NCBI GenBank assembly: GCA_902595795.1
Contig: CACJRK010000004.1
Location: 1 to 64,000 of the forward strand
Length of the DNA: 64,000 bases
Source of the DNA: an uncultured Pelagibacteraceae bacterium
GTDB lineage: Bacteria; Pseudomonadota; Alphaproteobacteria; Pelagibacterales; Pelagibacteraceae
Direction of reading: 5' to 3'
A program made the position numbers and the translations under genes. Shown here one piece after another: positions 1 to 11,172 of this stretch. The notes beneath the pieces are model-generated. The model made no database searches and was not told the DNA's origin. It saw only the letters and a program-made list of their open reading frames with translations. Positions within the stretch are counted from its first letter, which is position 1. Every line of letters starts with the position of its first letter.

Positions 1-2
1 TT

Positions 3-701
3 CTAATTTCAGCAACAGTCGTAATAACTTGGATAGTATTACCATCTATGACTTTAGTTCTTTTTTTAACAATCGCCTCCTACCACTTTGGTAAAGAAGA
101 TACACAATTTTTAATAAATGATAGATCTTATTTCACTCAAATACTTTATTTTTTTAAAGGATTTTTAATTATACTTGCACCTTTATATTTTAATTTTCAG
201 GAAACTATAGCTATTTTCAAATTATTATTAATTGATAATGAGGTATTTTATTCAAGTTTAAATTTTATTGAGACAAATAAAGTAATTCAAATAGGAATCA
301 TCAGCAGCACATTGTCTAGTATTTTTCTTTTCTTTAAGAATTTTGAAATCAAAAAATTTGTAATTTTTTTAGATTATTTTTCAATTTTAATATTAAATTA
401 CTATTTATCTCCCCTACTAGCTTTTACTGTTTACTTCTGTTTTTTACATTCCATTAGGCATTCAATTTCACTAGCTATTGAGCTTGATTCAAATAGTGTA
501 GCTAATGGATTTAAATTGTTTGTTAAAAAAGCTTTACCTTTAACCATTATGACAGGTGTTTTTTCTTTTATTGCACTATATCTGCTGAGTAATTCATACA
601 ATTTAGATAGTGCAATTTTAAAAATAATATTTATAGGTTTGGCGTCTTTAACCTTTCCACATATATTGCTGGAATATTTTTTAGAAAAAAATGAAAAATA
701 A
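3..701 (+). CDS. blh: Brp/Blh-type beta-carotene 15,15'-dioxygenase, 5' partial
   Basis: This is probably the membrane enzyme that cleaves beta-carotene to retinal, the chromophore of proteorhodopsin. The frame is open back to the window edge with no stop before the first ATG at 48, so the true start lies upstream. What is visible is a hydrophobic protein with several membrane segments. The early motif SYHFGKED and the later CFLHSIRH match the histidine-containing family motifs (HFG.D and FCFLHS.RH) that hold the catalytic iron. Its last 11 bases overlap ispH, which makes isoprenoid precursors, so the two are likely cotranscribed. Carotenoid genes would be expected just outside the window. 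The family call rests on the short motifs and hydrophobic pattern. Confidence 0.82.
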   Translation, partial: LISATVVITWIVLPSMTLVLFLTIASYHFGKEDTQFLINDRSYFTQILYFFKGFLIILAPLYFNFQETIAIFKLLLIDNEVFYSSLNFIETNKVIQIGIISSTLSSIFLFFKNFEIKKFVIFLDYFSILILNYYLSPLLAFTVYFCFLHSIRHSISLAIELDSNSVANGFKLFVKKALPLTIMTGVFSFIALYLLSNSYNLDSAILKIIFIGLASLTFPHILLEYFLEKNEK

Positions 702-1635
702 AGAATTAAAAATATTATTATCTGCACCTCGTGGATTTTGTGCTGGGGTAGAAAGAGCAATTGAAATAGTTGAAAAATCTATACAAAAATTTGGAGCTCC
801 AGTTTATGTGCGTCATGAAATAGTCCATAACAAGTATGTTGTAGATGATTTAAAAAATAAAGGGGCAATATTTGTCGAAGAGCTGGAGGAGATTAAAGAT
901 AAATCAAGACCAGTAATTTTTTCAGCACATGGTGTTCCAAAAAAAATACCTGAAGATGCAAAAAATTATAAAATGACTTATGTTGATGCAACATGTCCAC
1001 TTGTTTCTAAGGTTCATAGAGAAGCAGAAAATCTTAATAAAGCTGGTTACCATATAATTTTAATTGGTCATGAAAATCATCCAGAAGTAATTGGAACTAT
1101 GGGTCAATTAAATGAAGGTTCTATAGATCTAATCCAAAATGAGGAAGATGCTACAAAATATCAAAATAAAATAGATAAAAAATTGGCATATATTACTCAG
1201 ACTACTTTGTCAGTTGATGATACAAAAGAAATAATCAAAATTTTAAAAAACAATTTTCCTAATATAAAAGAACCAATGAAAGAAGATATTTGTTATGCAA
1301 CTACTAACCGTCAAATGGCAGTAAAAAATATTGCAAAAAATTGTGACATGTTTTTTGTTATTGGAAGTAGAAACTCTTCAAATTCTGTTAGACTAGTTGA
1401 AGTGGCAAAAAAATCAGGCTGTGAAAATTCACAACTTATTCATTCAGAAAGCTCAATACCGTTTGATCTAATAGAAAATTGCAATACTATAGGTATATCC
1501 TCAGGAGCATCTGCGCCAGAAATATTGGTTGAAAATTTTATTAATGATTTAAAAAATAAATTTTCTATAAGTATCGATGAAGTTGAAATAATTAAAGAAG
1601 ATGTAGTATTTAAAGCTCCCAAAAAATTAAATTAA
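691..1635 (+). CDS. ispH: 4-hydroxy-3-methylbut-2-enyl diphosphate reductase
   Basis: This is the last enzyme of the non-mevalonate (MEP) pathway. It reduces HMBPP to IPP and DMAPP with a 4Fe-4S cluster. The protein is 314 residues, normal for the family. The three cluster cysteines are visible in GFCAGVERAI (near residue 17), DATCPLV (near 100) and DICYATTNRQ (near 200), and the SAHGVP motif is present. The start overlaps the end of the blh-like gene and the next gene begins two bases after its stop, so it sits in a compact operon. Placement beside a retinal-forming gene fits a role in feeding carotenoid synthesis as well as quinone side chains. Confidence 0.97.
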   Translation: MKNKELKILLSAPRGFCAGVERAIEIVEKSIQKFGAPVYVRHEIVHNKYVVDDLKNKGAIFVEELEEIKDKSRPVIFSAHGVPKKIPEDAKNYKMTYVDATCPLVSKVHREAENLNKAGYHIILIGHENHPEVIGTMGQLNEGSIDLIQNEEDATKYQNKIDKKLAYITQTTLSVDDTKEIIKILKNNFPNIKEPMKEDICYATTNRQMAVKNIAKNCDMFFVIGSRNSSNSVRLVEVAKKSGCENSQLIHSESSIPFDLIENCNTIGISSGASAPEILVENFINDLKNKFSISIDEVEIIKEDVVFKAPKKLN

Positions 1636-1637
1636 AA

Positions 1638-2603
1638 ATGGCTGTCTATACAAAAATAAATCAAAAAGAAATTAATATTATTAATAAAAATTTTAATATT
1701 AATAAAGTAATAAGTTTTAAAGGTATCAAGCAAGGAATAGAAAACACAAACTATCTTCTTAAATCAAAAAAGAAAAAATACATTTTAACTATATTTGAAA
1801 AAAGAGTTTTACAAAAAGAAATACCTTTTTTTATGAAATTGATGGATAATTTAAATAATTCAAAAATAAATTGTCCTAAGCCTCTGAAAACTAGAAATAA
1901 TAAATATCTTATTAAATTAAAAAATAAAACTGCATGTATTGTATCATTCTTAGAAGGTAAAGATAAAAAAATATTAAATATAAATGATTGTTATACAGTT
2001 GGTAAAACAATTGCACGAATGCATGTGGTCACAAATACAATGAAGCTTAATAGAAAAAATTCGATGGGTATTAAGAATTTAAAACCTTTGTTGGAAAGTA
2101 TTAAATTTAAGTCAAAAAAGTTTTCAAATTTAAAATTATTCTTAAACAATAACCTAAAAGATATTAATAAAAATTGGCCTAAACAATTGCCCAAAGGTAT
2201 TATCCATGGTGACTTATTTATAGATAATATCTTCTTCAAAAATAATAAACTTTCTGGAATTATTGATTTCTATTTTGCCGCTAATGATTATTTTATGTAT
2301 GAAATTGCTATATGCATCAATGCTCTTTGTTTTGATCATAAAAAGAGGAAATTCCATTTAAATAAAAAAAAAATTAAAAATTTAATCAAAGGGTATGAAA
2401 GCGTTAAAAAAATTTCAATGAAAGAAAAAAAATCTATAAATATTTTGTGTAGAGGCGCAGCATTAAGATATTTATTAACAAGATTGTATGATTACTCTAA
2501 TACACCAAAAACAGCATTGATTAAAATTAAAGACCCTAATGAATATTATCAAAAATTACTTTCTCACAATAATTTAATTTCATTTAAAGATTATTTAAAT
2601 TAA
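1638..2603 (+). CDS. thrB: homoserine kinase, ThrB type II (APH-fold)
   Basis: The protein belongs to the aminoglycoside-phosphotransferase-like homoserine kinases, which phosphorylate homoserine in threonine synthesis. The N-terminus contains the conserved GIKQGIENTNYLL stretch. The catalytic loop GIIHGDLFIDNIFF and the following IIDFYFA (DFG-like) motif are intact. At 321 residues the length is typical. It lies two bases after ispH, and its TAA stop overlaps the rnhA start as TAATG, suggesting translational coupling. The next pathway enzyme, threonine synthase, lies about 1 kb downstream on the opposite strand. Other APH-fold kinases are possible, but the N-terminal signature and the nearby thrC favour homoserine kinase. 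Confidence 0.9.
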   Translation: MAVYTKINQKEINIINKNFNINKVISFKGIKQGIENTNYLLKSKKKKYILTIFEKRVLQKEIPFFMKLMDNLNNSKINCPKPLKTRNNKYLIKLKNKTACIVSFLEGKDKKILNINDCYTVGKTIARMHVVTNTMKLNRKNSMGIKNLKPLLESIKFKSKKFSNLKLFLNNNLKDINKNWPKQLPKGIIHGDLFIDNIFFKNNKLSGIIDFYFAANDYFMYEIAICINALCFDHKKRKFHLNKKKIKNLIKGYESVKKISMKEKKSINILCRGAALRYLLTRLYDYSNTPKTALIKIKDPNEYYQKLLSHNNLISFKDYLN

Positions 2604-3028
2604 TGATTACAATTTATACAGACGGTTCTTGTTTAACAAATCCGGGTAATGGTGGATGGGCTGCAATTATAAATGATGGAAAAGAAATAAAAAAAATTAG
2701 TGGTAACGAAAAAAATACAACAAATAATAGAATGGAGTTGTTAGCCCCAATTAATGCATTGAAAGATATGAAGCCTGGTGTTGAAATAAAAATATATACT
2801 GACTCTCAATATGTAAAAAATGGAATAACTGAATGGATTAATACTTGGTTAGCTAATAATTGGAAAACCTCAAAAAAAGAAGATGTTAAAAATAAAGATT
2901 TATGGATTGATCTATATAATTTAAATAAATCGCTTAATATTGAATGGAATTGGGTTAAAGCTCATGATGGAAACCCTTTAAATGAAGAGGTGGACTTACT
3001 AGCTAAAAAAGCAGCAAATTTAGATTAA
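2603..3028 (+). CDS. rnhA: ribonuclease HI
   Basis: RNase HI degrades the RNA strand of RNA-DNA hybrids during replication and primer removal. The 141-residue protein shows all catalytic elements: YTDGSC at the N-terminus (Asp), NRMELLAPINAL (Glu), IYTDSQYV (Asp), and WVKAHDGNPLNEEVDLLAKKAA, which carries the flexible His and the last Asp. The start overlaps the homoserine kinase stop by one base. The 3' end overlaps the convergent peroxiredoxin gene by nine bases, so there is no room for a separate terminator. Confidence 0.97.
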   Translation: MITIYTDGSCLTNPGNGGWAAIINDGKEIKKISGNEKNTTNNRMELLAPINALKDMKPGVEIKIYTDSQYVKNGITEWINTWLANNWKTSKKEDVKNKDLWIDLYNLNKSLNIEWNWVKAHDGNPLNEEVDLLAKKAANLD

Positions 3029-3508
3029 TTTTAAAAAATTTTGAGCTGCTGAAATTTCACAAGTGGCAGTATCTTCTTCTGCTTGTATTTTCTTTACAAC
3101 ATTGTCGTCAATTAACATTGTATATCTTGCTGACCTCATTCCCTGACCCCGATCGTGTCTATCTATTTCTGCTCCAATTGATTTAGTAAATTCACAATAT
3201 GGGTCTGCAGCCATAAATATTTTATCTTCAACTTTTTGACTATCACCCCATGCTTTCATCACATTTGGATCATTAACTGAAACACAAATAATTTTTGTAA
3301 CCCCTTTATTCTTTGCTTCCTCGTAATTATTAACATACCCTGGAAGATGTTTTGCGGAACAAACTTTTGTAAATGCTCCAGGAACACCAATCACAATTGT
3401 TTTATGGTTTTTAAAAACTTCTGCTGTAGTTATTTTTTTTGCTGCTCCACTTGAGTCTAAATAATAAAATTCTGAATTTGGAAGTTGTTCCCCTTCTTTA
3501 ATTTTCAT
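3020..3508 (-). CDS. peroxiredoxin, Prx5-like family
   Basis: This is a cytoplasmic thiol peroxidase of the Prx5/hybrid type that reduces hydrogen peroxide or organic peroxides. The motif GVPGAFTKVCSAKHLPGYV carries the peroxidatic cysteine in the PxxxTxxC arrangement typical of this subfamily. A second cysteine near the C-terminus (DTATCEISAAQ) could act as the resolving residue, though a glutathione-dependent mechanism is also possible. At 162 residues the length is standard. Its ATG overlaps the stop of threonine synthase (ATGA), making it the last gene of the long minus-strand run that includes the cytochrome oxidase genes. Removing peroxide next to respiration genes is plausible but inferred. 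Confidence 0.93.
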   Translation of the reverse strand: MKIKEGEQLPNSEFYYLDSSGAAKKITTAEVFKNHKTIVIGVPGAFTKVCSAKHLPGYVNNYEEAKNKGVTKIICVSVNDPNVMKAWGDSQKVEDKIFMAADPYCEFTKSIGAEIDRHDRGQGMRSARYTMLIDDNVVKKIQAEEDTATCEISAAQNFLKLI

Positions 3509-4887
3509 TTTGTTTTACCTTTAATGTAGTTTTTAATTTTTTCTAAATTATTTTCAATTATATCATATTCTTCTTTTTCATTCAAAATAAACTCAAGTTC
3601 TTTTGGTAAATCAGATTTTAAATTAATAGCTTTGAAAACAGCATCAGGAAATTTACATGGATGTGCAGTTGCTAGTACAATATTATTTCCTTTTAAGTTA
3701 TGTTTTTCGAAAGCACCATATCCAATTGCTGTGTGTGGATCTAAAACTACAGAAAATTTTTCATACACCTTTTTAATAACCTCCAAAGTCTCATTCTCAC
3801 TCAGACTAGCGGATAAAAAATTTTCTCTAATTTTATTTAATTTATCATCACCAATTAAATATTTTCCCTTCTCTTTAATATTTTTCATATCTAAAGAAGT
3901 CTGTTCATCGTCCTTATTATTAAGATCGAATATAAGTCTCTCGAAATTACTAGCTATTTGAATATCCATACTAGGAGAAATAGTTTCTGAAACCTTTTCT
4001 GCTTCATAACTACCTTTTGATATTGCTCTATGTAAAATGTCGTTTTGATTAGTTGCAACAATTAATTTATTTATAGGCAAGCCCATTTTTTTGGCTAAAT
4101 ATCCAGCATAAACATCTCCAAAATTTCCTGTTGGTACTGAAAAATTTGTTGGTTCTCCTGTATTTTCAACCAATGAATAACTATAAAAATAATAAACACT
4201 TTGAGCAATAATCCTCGCCCAATTAATAGAATTTACCCCTGACATTTTGATATCATTTGAAAACTGCTTATCTGCAAACATAGATTTAACCAGGTTTTGG
4301 CAATCATCAAAATTTCCCTTTATAGCTATATTAAATACATTTTCATGTTTACCTGTTGTCATTAATTTTCTTTGCACTGGTGAAACACGATTATCTGGAT
4401 GAAGCACAAAAATATTAACATTTTTTTTACCTTTAATTGCATCAATTGCTGCAGCACCAGTGTCTCCAGATGTGGCAACAACAATATTAATTTTTTGATT
4501 TTCATTGTTTAGGTAATATTCGTAAAAGTTACCTAAAAGTTGCATTGCAACATCTTTAAAAGCTAGAGTAGGACCATGAAATAATTCTAATATTGTTTTG
4601 TCTCCAATCTTTATGGAATCTACAATGTTGTCTTTTCTAAATGTGGAGTAAGATTTATCAATAATTTTACTTAATTCAGCCTCTGACATAAAATTTCCAA
4701 TAAATGGATAAACAATTTTTTTAGCTAGATCTGAATAGCTTAGTTTTTTAAAATCATTAACTTCATTTTCGCTATATTTCACTAATGCTTCTGGAATAAA
4801 TAAACCTCCATCATCGGCAAGACCTTTAATGAAAACGTCTTTAAATTCAAAGGTTTTTGATGTGTCTCTTGTACTTACGTATCTCAT
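3505..4887 (-). CDS. thrC: threonine synthase
   Basis: This PLP enzyme converts O-phosphohomoserine to threonine, the step after homoserine kinase. The 460-residue length matches the long proteobacterial/fungal class. The N-terminus RYVSTRD and the motif LELFHGPTLAFKDVAMQLLG, which contains the PLP-binding lysine, are characteristic, and VVATSGDTGAAAI forms the phosphate-binding region. It follows surf1 directly (adjacent coordinates) and overlaps the peroxiredoxin gene by four bases. A thrC-surf1 linkage at the end of the cytochrome oxidase operon is, to my knowledge, common in alphaproteobacteria. Confidence 0.97.
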   Translation of the reverse strand: MRYVSTRDTSKTFEFKDVFIKGLADDGGLFIPEALVKYSENEVNDFKKLSYSDLAKKIVYPFIGNFMSEAELSKIIDKSYSTFRKDNIVDSIKIGDKTILELFHGPTLAFKDVAMQLLGNFYEYYLNNENQKINIVVATSGDTGAAAIDAIKGKKNVNIFVLHPDNRVSPVQRKLMTTGKHENVFNIAIKGNFDDCQNLVKSMFADKQFSNDIKMSGVNSINWARIIAQSVYYFYSYSLVENTGEPTNFSVPTGNFGDVYAGYLAKKMGLPINKLIVATNQNDILHRAISKGSYEAEKVSETISPSMDIQIASNFERLIFDLNNKDDEQTSLDMKNIKEKGKYLIGDDKLNKIRENFLSASLSENETLEVIKKVYEKFSVVLDPHTAIGYGAFEKHNLKGNNIVLATAHPCKFPDAVFKAINLKSDLPKELEFILNEKEEYDIIENNLEKIKNYIKGKTK

Positions 4888-5541
4888 TTAATAATTTTTT
4901 TTCCTAAAATATAAATATATCAAAAGAATTGAAATCGCCATAGAAAACCAAGTAATTGCATACTTCTTATGATTATTTGAAATTTTAGCAGTAATCACTC
5001 TTGGTTTTGGAATTTTATAATCACCGTTTAAATAAATGACATACTCTGAAAAATTTCTACCAGTAAATTTTAAAATATCTTCTCTATCCAAAGTAAACCA
5101 ATAATTTTTTTTAATATCATTTTCAGGCTTGAATGTACTTGGTTTAGTTTGTAGCATAAGAGTGCCGACTATTTGATTTTGATTAACTATATTTATTTCA
5201 GGCAGATTTTTTTTCTCAAACGATATCCATCCCCTATTAACTAAGTAATTTTCATCACCAATTTTTATTGGATTAATTACCTCAAATCCAGGTTTGCCTA
5301 CATCATTTAAATTGTACAAGTATATTTGTTTGTCAAAATCAATATCTCCACTCGTCTTTATTCTAAGATAGTTTTTTTTTTCAACGTTGGATAATTCCAC
5401 TGGGTCGTTTTTTAAAGAATTTTCTATTTGCTCAATTAATTCTAATTTCCAATTTAATCTATAAATTTGCCAAAACCCTAGGAAGATAAGAGTTAAAATA
5501 ATAAAATAAACAAATACTGAAAATAGAAATTTATTCTTCAA
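4888..5541 (-). CDS. SURF1 family cytochrome oxidase assembly protein
   Basis: SURF1 proteins help insert heme a during assembly of cytochrome c oxidase subunit I in the inner membrane. The protein has one N-terminal membrane segment followed by LGFWQIYRLNWK, the family signature, and a C-terminal membrane segment (ITWFSMAISILLIYLYF), with a periplasmic domain between. The NRGWI motif in the middle is also typical. The length of 217 residues is normal. The start is TTG (codons TTG AAG AAT). No in-frame ATG occurs before the first membrane segment, and a GGGAAG stretch overlapping the ctaE stop could serve as ribosome binding site. Confidence 0.92.
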   Translation of the reverse strand: MKNKFLFSVFVYFIILTLIFLGFWQIYRLNWKLELIEQIENSLKNDPVELSNVEKKNYLRIKTSGDIDFDKQIYLYNLNDVGKPGFEVINPIKIGDENYLVNRGWISFEKKNLPEINIVNQNQIVGTLMLQTKPSTFKPENDIKKNYWFTLDREDILKFTGRNFSEYVIYLNGDYKIPKPRVITAKISNNHKKYAITWFSMAISILLIYLYFRKKNY

Positions 5542-5550
5542 GGATAAATA

Positions 5551-6339
5551 TTAACTTCCCCAAATATATATTGCAGCAAATAAGAAGAGCCACACTACGT
5601 CAACAAAATGCCAGTACCAAGCAGCTGCTTCAAATCCAAAATGATGATCTTTTGTGAAATGACCAAGCCTTCCTCTCCACAAACATACCGCCAAAAAAAT
5701 TGTTCCAATTATTACGTGAAAACCATGGAAACCTGTTGCCATATAAAATACTGCTCCATAAATATGGCCCGAGTAGGTAAAAGTAGCATGATGGTATTCA
5801 TATGCTTGTAATAACGTAAAAAAGAAACCTAGTATTACTGTTAAAGTTAACCCTTGTATAAATCCTTTTCTATCATCCTCCAATAAAGAGTGATGGGCCC
5901 AAGTGACAGTTGTTCCTGATAATAATAAAACTAAAGTGTTTATCAAAGGGATATCCCAAGGATCAAATGTTTCTATATCCTTTGGTGGCCATACATTTCC
6001 AACAAATTCATTTGGAAATAAACTTATATCAAAATATGCCCAGAACCATGCAACAAAGAACATTACCTCTGAAGCAATAAATAAAGTCATTCCATATCTA
6101 TGATGAATTTGGACCACTGGTGTATGATGTCCTTGATGCTCTGCTTCGATTACAACATCTCTAAACCACATGTAAGCACCATAAATTAATAGAGCTAAAC
6201 CAAGATACATTCCCCATGAAATACCATTATGCATATAAAAAATTGCACCTATTGCTAATACTAAACATGCAAAAGAGGTATAGATTGGCCAAGGACTTGG
6301 ATCAACTAAGTGGTAATCGTGTTTTTTTTCTGCTGACAT
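5551..6339 (-). CDS. ctaE: cytochrome c oxidase subunit III
   Basis: This is subunit III of the aa3-type terminal oxidase, a seven-helix membrane protein that stabilises the catalytic core and its proton uptake. The N-terminus KKHDYHLVDPSPWPI, the segment EVMFFVAWFWAYF with the conserved glutamate, and the C-terminal FGFEAAAWYWHFVDVVWLFLFAAIYIWGS are diagnostic. It is 262 residues long, as expected. It lies ten bases after ctaG and ten bases before surf1 in the oxidase operon. Confidence 0.98.
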   Translation of the reverse strand: MSAEKKHDYHLVDPSPWPIYTSFACLVLAIGAIFYMHNGISWGMYLGLALLIYGAYMWFRDVVIEAEHQGHHTPVVQIHHRYGMTLFIASEVMFFVAWFWAYFDISLFPNEFVGNVWPPKDIETFDPWDIPLINTLVLLLSGTTVTWAHHSLLEDDRKGFIQGLTLTVILGFFFTLLQAYEYHHATFTYSGHIYGAVFYMATGFHGFHVIIGTIFLAVCLWRGRLGHFTKDHHFGFEAAAWYWHFVDVVWLFLFAAIYIWGS

Positions 6340-6348
6340 TTTTCGTGA

Positions 6349-6882
6349 TTATGATTGTTTATAGTAATCTGTCGAGAAAAAAGTGTAAGACATAGTTACA
6401 TCTTGTAAATTTTTTGTTGTTGGATCATTTACCAGTTCAGGATCTAAATAAAAAGTCATGACGTAAGTTGCTTTCTCTCCAGCCTTCAACTCTTGTTTTT
6501 CAAAGCAAAAACATCCTAATTTACTATAATATTTACCAAAACTAGCAGGTGAAACATTGAAGCTCGCTACTCCAAAAGTAGTGTCATCACCATAGTTTTC
6601 AACCTCGAACTCTATTCTATTAACTTGCCCAACTTTAACATCAATCACATTCGATTTTGCTTTAAAATCCCATTCTAGATTGTTCACATTTGTATCAAAT
6701 CTTACACTTACTACTTTATCTAATACTATATCTGGAGCTTCTTTTGAAACCTGTGTAGTTCCTCCAAATCCAGTTACCCTACAAAATAAATCGTATAAAG
6801 GCACTGCAGCAAATGACAAACCTAACATCAGGACAAAAATTCCTGCTAACAATATTGGGGTTAATGTTTTACCTTTCATCAT
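6349..6882 (-). CDS. ctaG: cytochrome c oxidase copper chaperone CtaG/Cox11
   Basis: Cox11 delivers copper to the CuB site of oxidase subunit I. The protein has one N-terminal membrane anchor and a periplasmic immunoglobulin-like domain. The copper-binding motif is visible as KLGCFCFEKQEL, and VPLYDLFCRVTGFGG follows the anchor as in other Cox11 proteins. At 177 residues it is normal length. The start could be either of two consecutive ATG codons. The first overlaps the stop of the 41-residue membrane ORF upstream as ATGA, indicating translational coupling. Confidence 0.97.
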   Translation of the reverse strand: MMKGKTLTPILLAGIFVLMLGLSFAAVPLYDLFCRVTGFGGTTQVSKEAPDIVLDKVVSVRFDTNVNNLEWDFKAKSNVIDVKVGQVNRIEFEVENYGDDTTFGVASFNVSPASFGKYYSKLGCFCFEKQELKAGEKATYVMTFYLDPELVNDPTTKNLQDVTMSYTFFSTDYYKQS

Positions 6883-7004
6883 ATCTGCCTATCAAATACT
6901 CCAACGTTATAAAGAGTAAAAACAAATAAAAAAACCATAAATGCTAATATTGCTATTGCAGTTAGTATATTTTTTTTCTTTGTTTTCTTATCAGGTGTTA
7001 TCAT
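6879..7004 (-). CDS. CoxF-like small membrane protein (41 aa) of the cta operon
   Basis: This ORF is too short for the supplied track. Translating the minus strand between ctaB and ctaG gives a 41-residue protein starting MITPDKKTKKKNIL. It has a lysine-rich N-terminus, one membrane helix (about residues 13-31) and a short tail ending YNVGVFDRQI. Its ATG overlaps the ctaB stop by four bases, and its TGA overlaps the ctaG ATG by four bases, the layout of a coupled, expressed gene. Alphaproteobacterial oxidase operons often carry a tiny single-helix ORF (called CoxF in some annotations) at exactly this place. Its function is unproven but probably in oxidase assembly. Confidence 0.82.
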   Translation of the reverse strand: MITPDKKTKKKNILTAIAILAFMVFLFVFTLYNVGVFDRQI

Positions 7005-7912
7005 AAAATCTTATCTATTAAAAAAAGAACAAATATTAAGAATAAATATAAAATTGAATATCCAAATATTGTTTTTGCTTTTTTTGCATCAAATTTGTTT
7101 TTCTTAAATTTATAAAGTTCGAAACATAAATAATTATAATAAATTGTCAAAATTAAAGATGGTATTAAAAACGCCATACCTACAAAATTAATAGCATATG
7201 GTAAAATAACTACTGGGAGCATTAATAGTGAATAAACAAATATATTTAACTTTGTACTCTCTACACCATCAGTAAGTGGAAGCATTGGTATTTTTGCTTT
7301 CTTGTAATCATCAGATTTATACAAACTTAAAGCCCAGAAATGTGATGGGGTCCAAAAAAATATAATTAAAAAGAATGTAATTGGCTCTAAAGAAAGAGAA
7401 TTAGTAGCTATAGTCCAGCCAATAACAGGTGGTAATGCTCCTGCAGCACCACCAATAACAATATTTTGTGGAGTTTTTCTCTTTAACCATATTGTATAAA
7501 CGAAAACATAAAACAAAATAGTAAACAGTAATAAAGCGGCTGATATTCTATTTGAGTAAAAATCAAGTGCAATTACAGAAAATATCGAAAGAGAAATTCC
7601 AAAAACTAAAGCTTGATTTTTATTAACTTTACCTGTGGGAATTGGTCTAAGACAAGTTCTTGTCATTAGTGCATCAAGATCAGACTCATACCACATATTT
7701 AAAGCTCCAGCAGCACCTGCGCCAATTGAAACTAAAATAATTCCAATTATTGCATCCTTTGTTGGAATAATATTTGGAGCCATTAATAAACCAACTGCAC
7801 AAGTAAATATAACCAAAGACATAACTCTTGGCTTCATTAACTTAAACAATTCAGATAAATTAAAAGCGTCTTCTTGACTTAAATTTCTATTTTTTAATTT
7901 AGACTTAATCAT
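7001..7912 (-). CDS. ctaB: protoheme IX farnesyltransferase (heme O synthase)
   Basis: CtaB/CyoE adds a farnesyl group to heme b to give heme O, the precursor of heme A. It is a polytopic prenyltransferase of the UbiA superfamily. The first Asp-rich motif appears in NMWYESDLDALMTRTCLRPIPTG, and LMKPRVMSLVIFT near the N-terminus is typical. The HFWALSLYKSDDYKKAKIPMLPLTDG stretch is also family-specific. Length (303 residues) is normal. It lies between ctaD and the small CoxF-like ORF, whose start overlaps its stop. Confidence 0.97.
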   Translation of the reverse strand: MIKSKLKNRNLSQEDAFNLSELFKLMKPRVMSLVIFTCAVGLLMAPNIIPTKDAIIGIILVSIGAGAAGALNMWYESDLDALMTRTCLRPIPTGKVNKNQALVFGISLSIFSVIALDFYSNRISAALLLFTILFYVFVYTIWLKRKTPQNIVIGGAAGALPPVIGWTIATNSLSLEPITFFLIIFFWTPSHFWALSLYKSDDYKKAKIPMLPLTDGVESTKLNIFVYSLLMLPVVILPYAINFVGMAFLIPSLILTIYYNYLCFELYKFKKNKFDAKKAKTIFGYSILYLFLIFVLFLIDKIL

Positions 7913-7944
7913 TAATTTAAAAGTTAAAAAATCTAAATAAATCT

Positions 7945-10396
<2,452 letters not shown>

Positions 10397-10457
10397 TTTT
10401 TTACCCTATATAGAGCGTCTTTTAAAAAAATACACTTTTACTTTTAGCGACAAAATA

Positions 10458-11156
10458 TCAATTAATGGCGTAATTTATGATCGATAGAGCAGAAATTACA
10501 GCCGTTTCAGATCTCAGGATGTTTTCATTGATTTTAATAGGCTGAACGCCATTAAATTTGAGAATCTCTTCCCTCTCCTCCTCAGAAAAATCTCCTTCAG
10601 GTCCTATGATTACACACGTAGGCTTTGTTGTTAACTTTTTAATATCAATTTTAGTATTAGTTGTGTTGAGATCAGTAAATATTAAATCCATATCATTACT
10701 TAGAAAATGTTTTAATTTCTGTGGCTCCTCTATTGTTGGAACAGTTATTCTATTTGACTGTTCAGCAGCTTCTATGATTACTTTTTCTAATCTCTCTTTG
10801 TTGATTTTTCTAACAATTGTTCTATCAAAAATAATTGGTGAAAACTTTGTTACACCAAGCTCTGTAGATTTTTGAATCATGAAATTAAAATAGTTTGATT
10901 TAATAGGGGAAAAAGCCAACCAAAGCTCTTTAGTATTTTCTTTCTTTCTTAATTGTTTTGTAACATTAAACTTAATTATACTTTTAGATATATTCATAAT
11001 TCTGGCTTCCCATTCGCCACTACTATTAAATAAAGAAAAAAATTCATTCTCTTTAACTCTCATAACTTTTGAAACATAGTGAGATTGAGATTTATTAAGA
11101 GTGGCTGTCAAATTAAGTGATAAACTTTCACTATAAAATAATCTAATATTACTCAT
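10458..11156 (-). CDS. rsmE: 16S rRNA (uracil-1498-N3)-methyltransferase
   Basis: RsmE is a SPOUT-class methyltransferase that modifies U1498 of 16S rRNA. The 232-residue protein has an N-terminal PUA-like domain (HYVSKVMRVKENE) and a C-terminal knot fold with CVIIGPEGDFSEEEREEI and the terminal ILRSETAVISALSIINY, both hallmarks of the family. It lies upstream of and in the same direction as ctaC, with a 61-base gap. The divergent dehalogenase-like gene starts 17 bases from its ATG, so the two promoters must be interleaved. Confidence 0.96.
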   Translation of the reverse strand: MSNIRLFYSESLSLNLTATLNKSQSHYVSKVMRVKENEFFSLFNSSGEWEARIMNISKSIIKFNVTKQLRKKENTKELWLAFSPIKSNYFNFMIQKSTELGVTKFSPIIFDRTIVRKINKERLEKVIIEAAEQSNRITVPTIEEPQKLKHFLSNDMDLIFTDLNTTNTKIDIKKLTTKPTCVIIGPEGDFSEEEREEILKFNGVQPIKINENILRSETAVISALSIINYAIN

Positions 11157-11172
11157 TTAGATAAGTTTAATT

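Noticed and set aside
431-760. 109-residue minus-strand ORF opposite the blh-like and ispH genes
   Set aside because: It overlaps two genes with strong family motifs and shows no features of its own.
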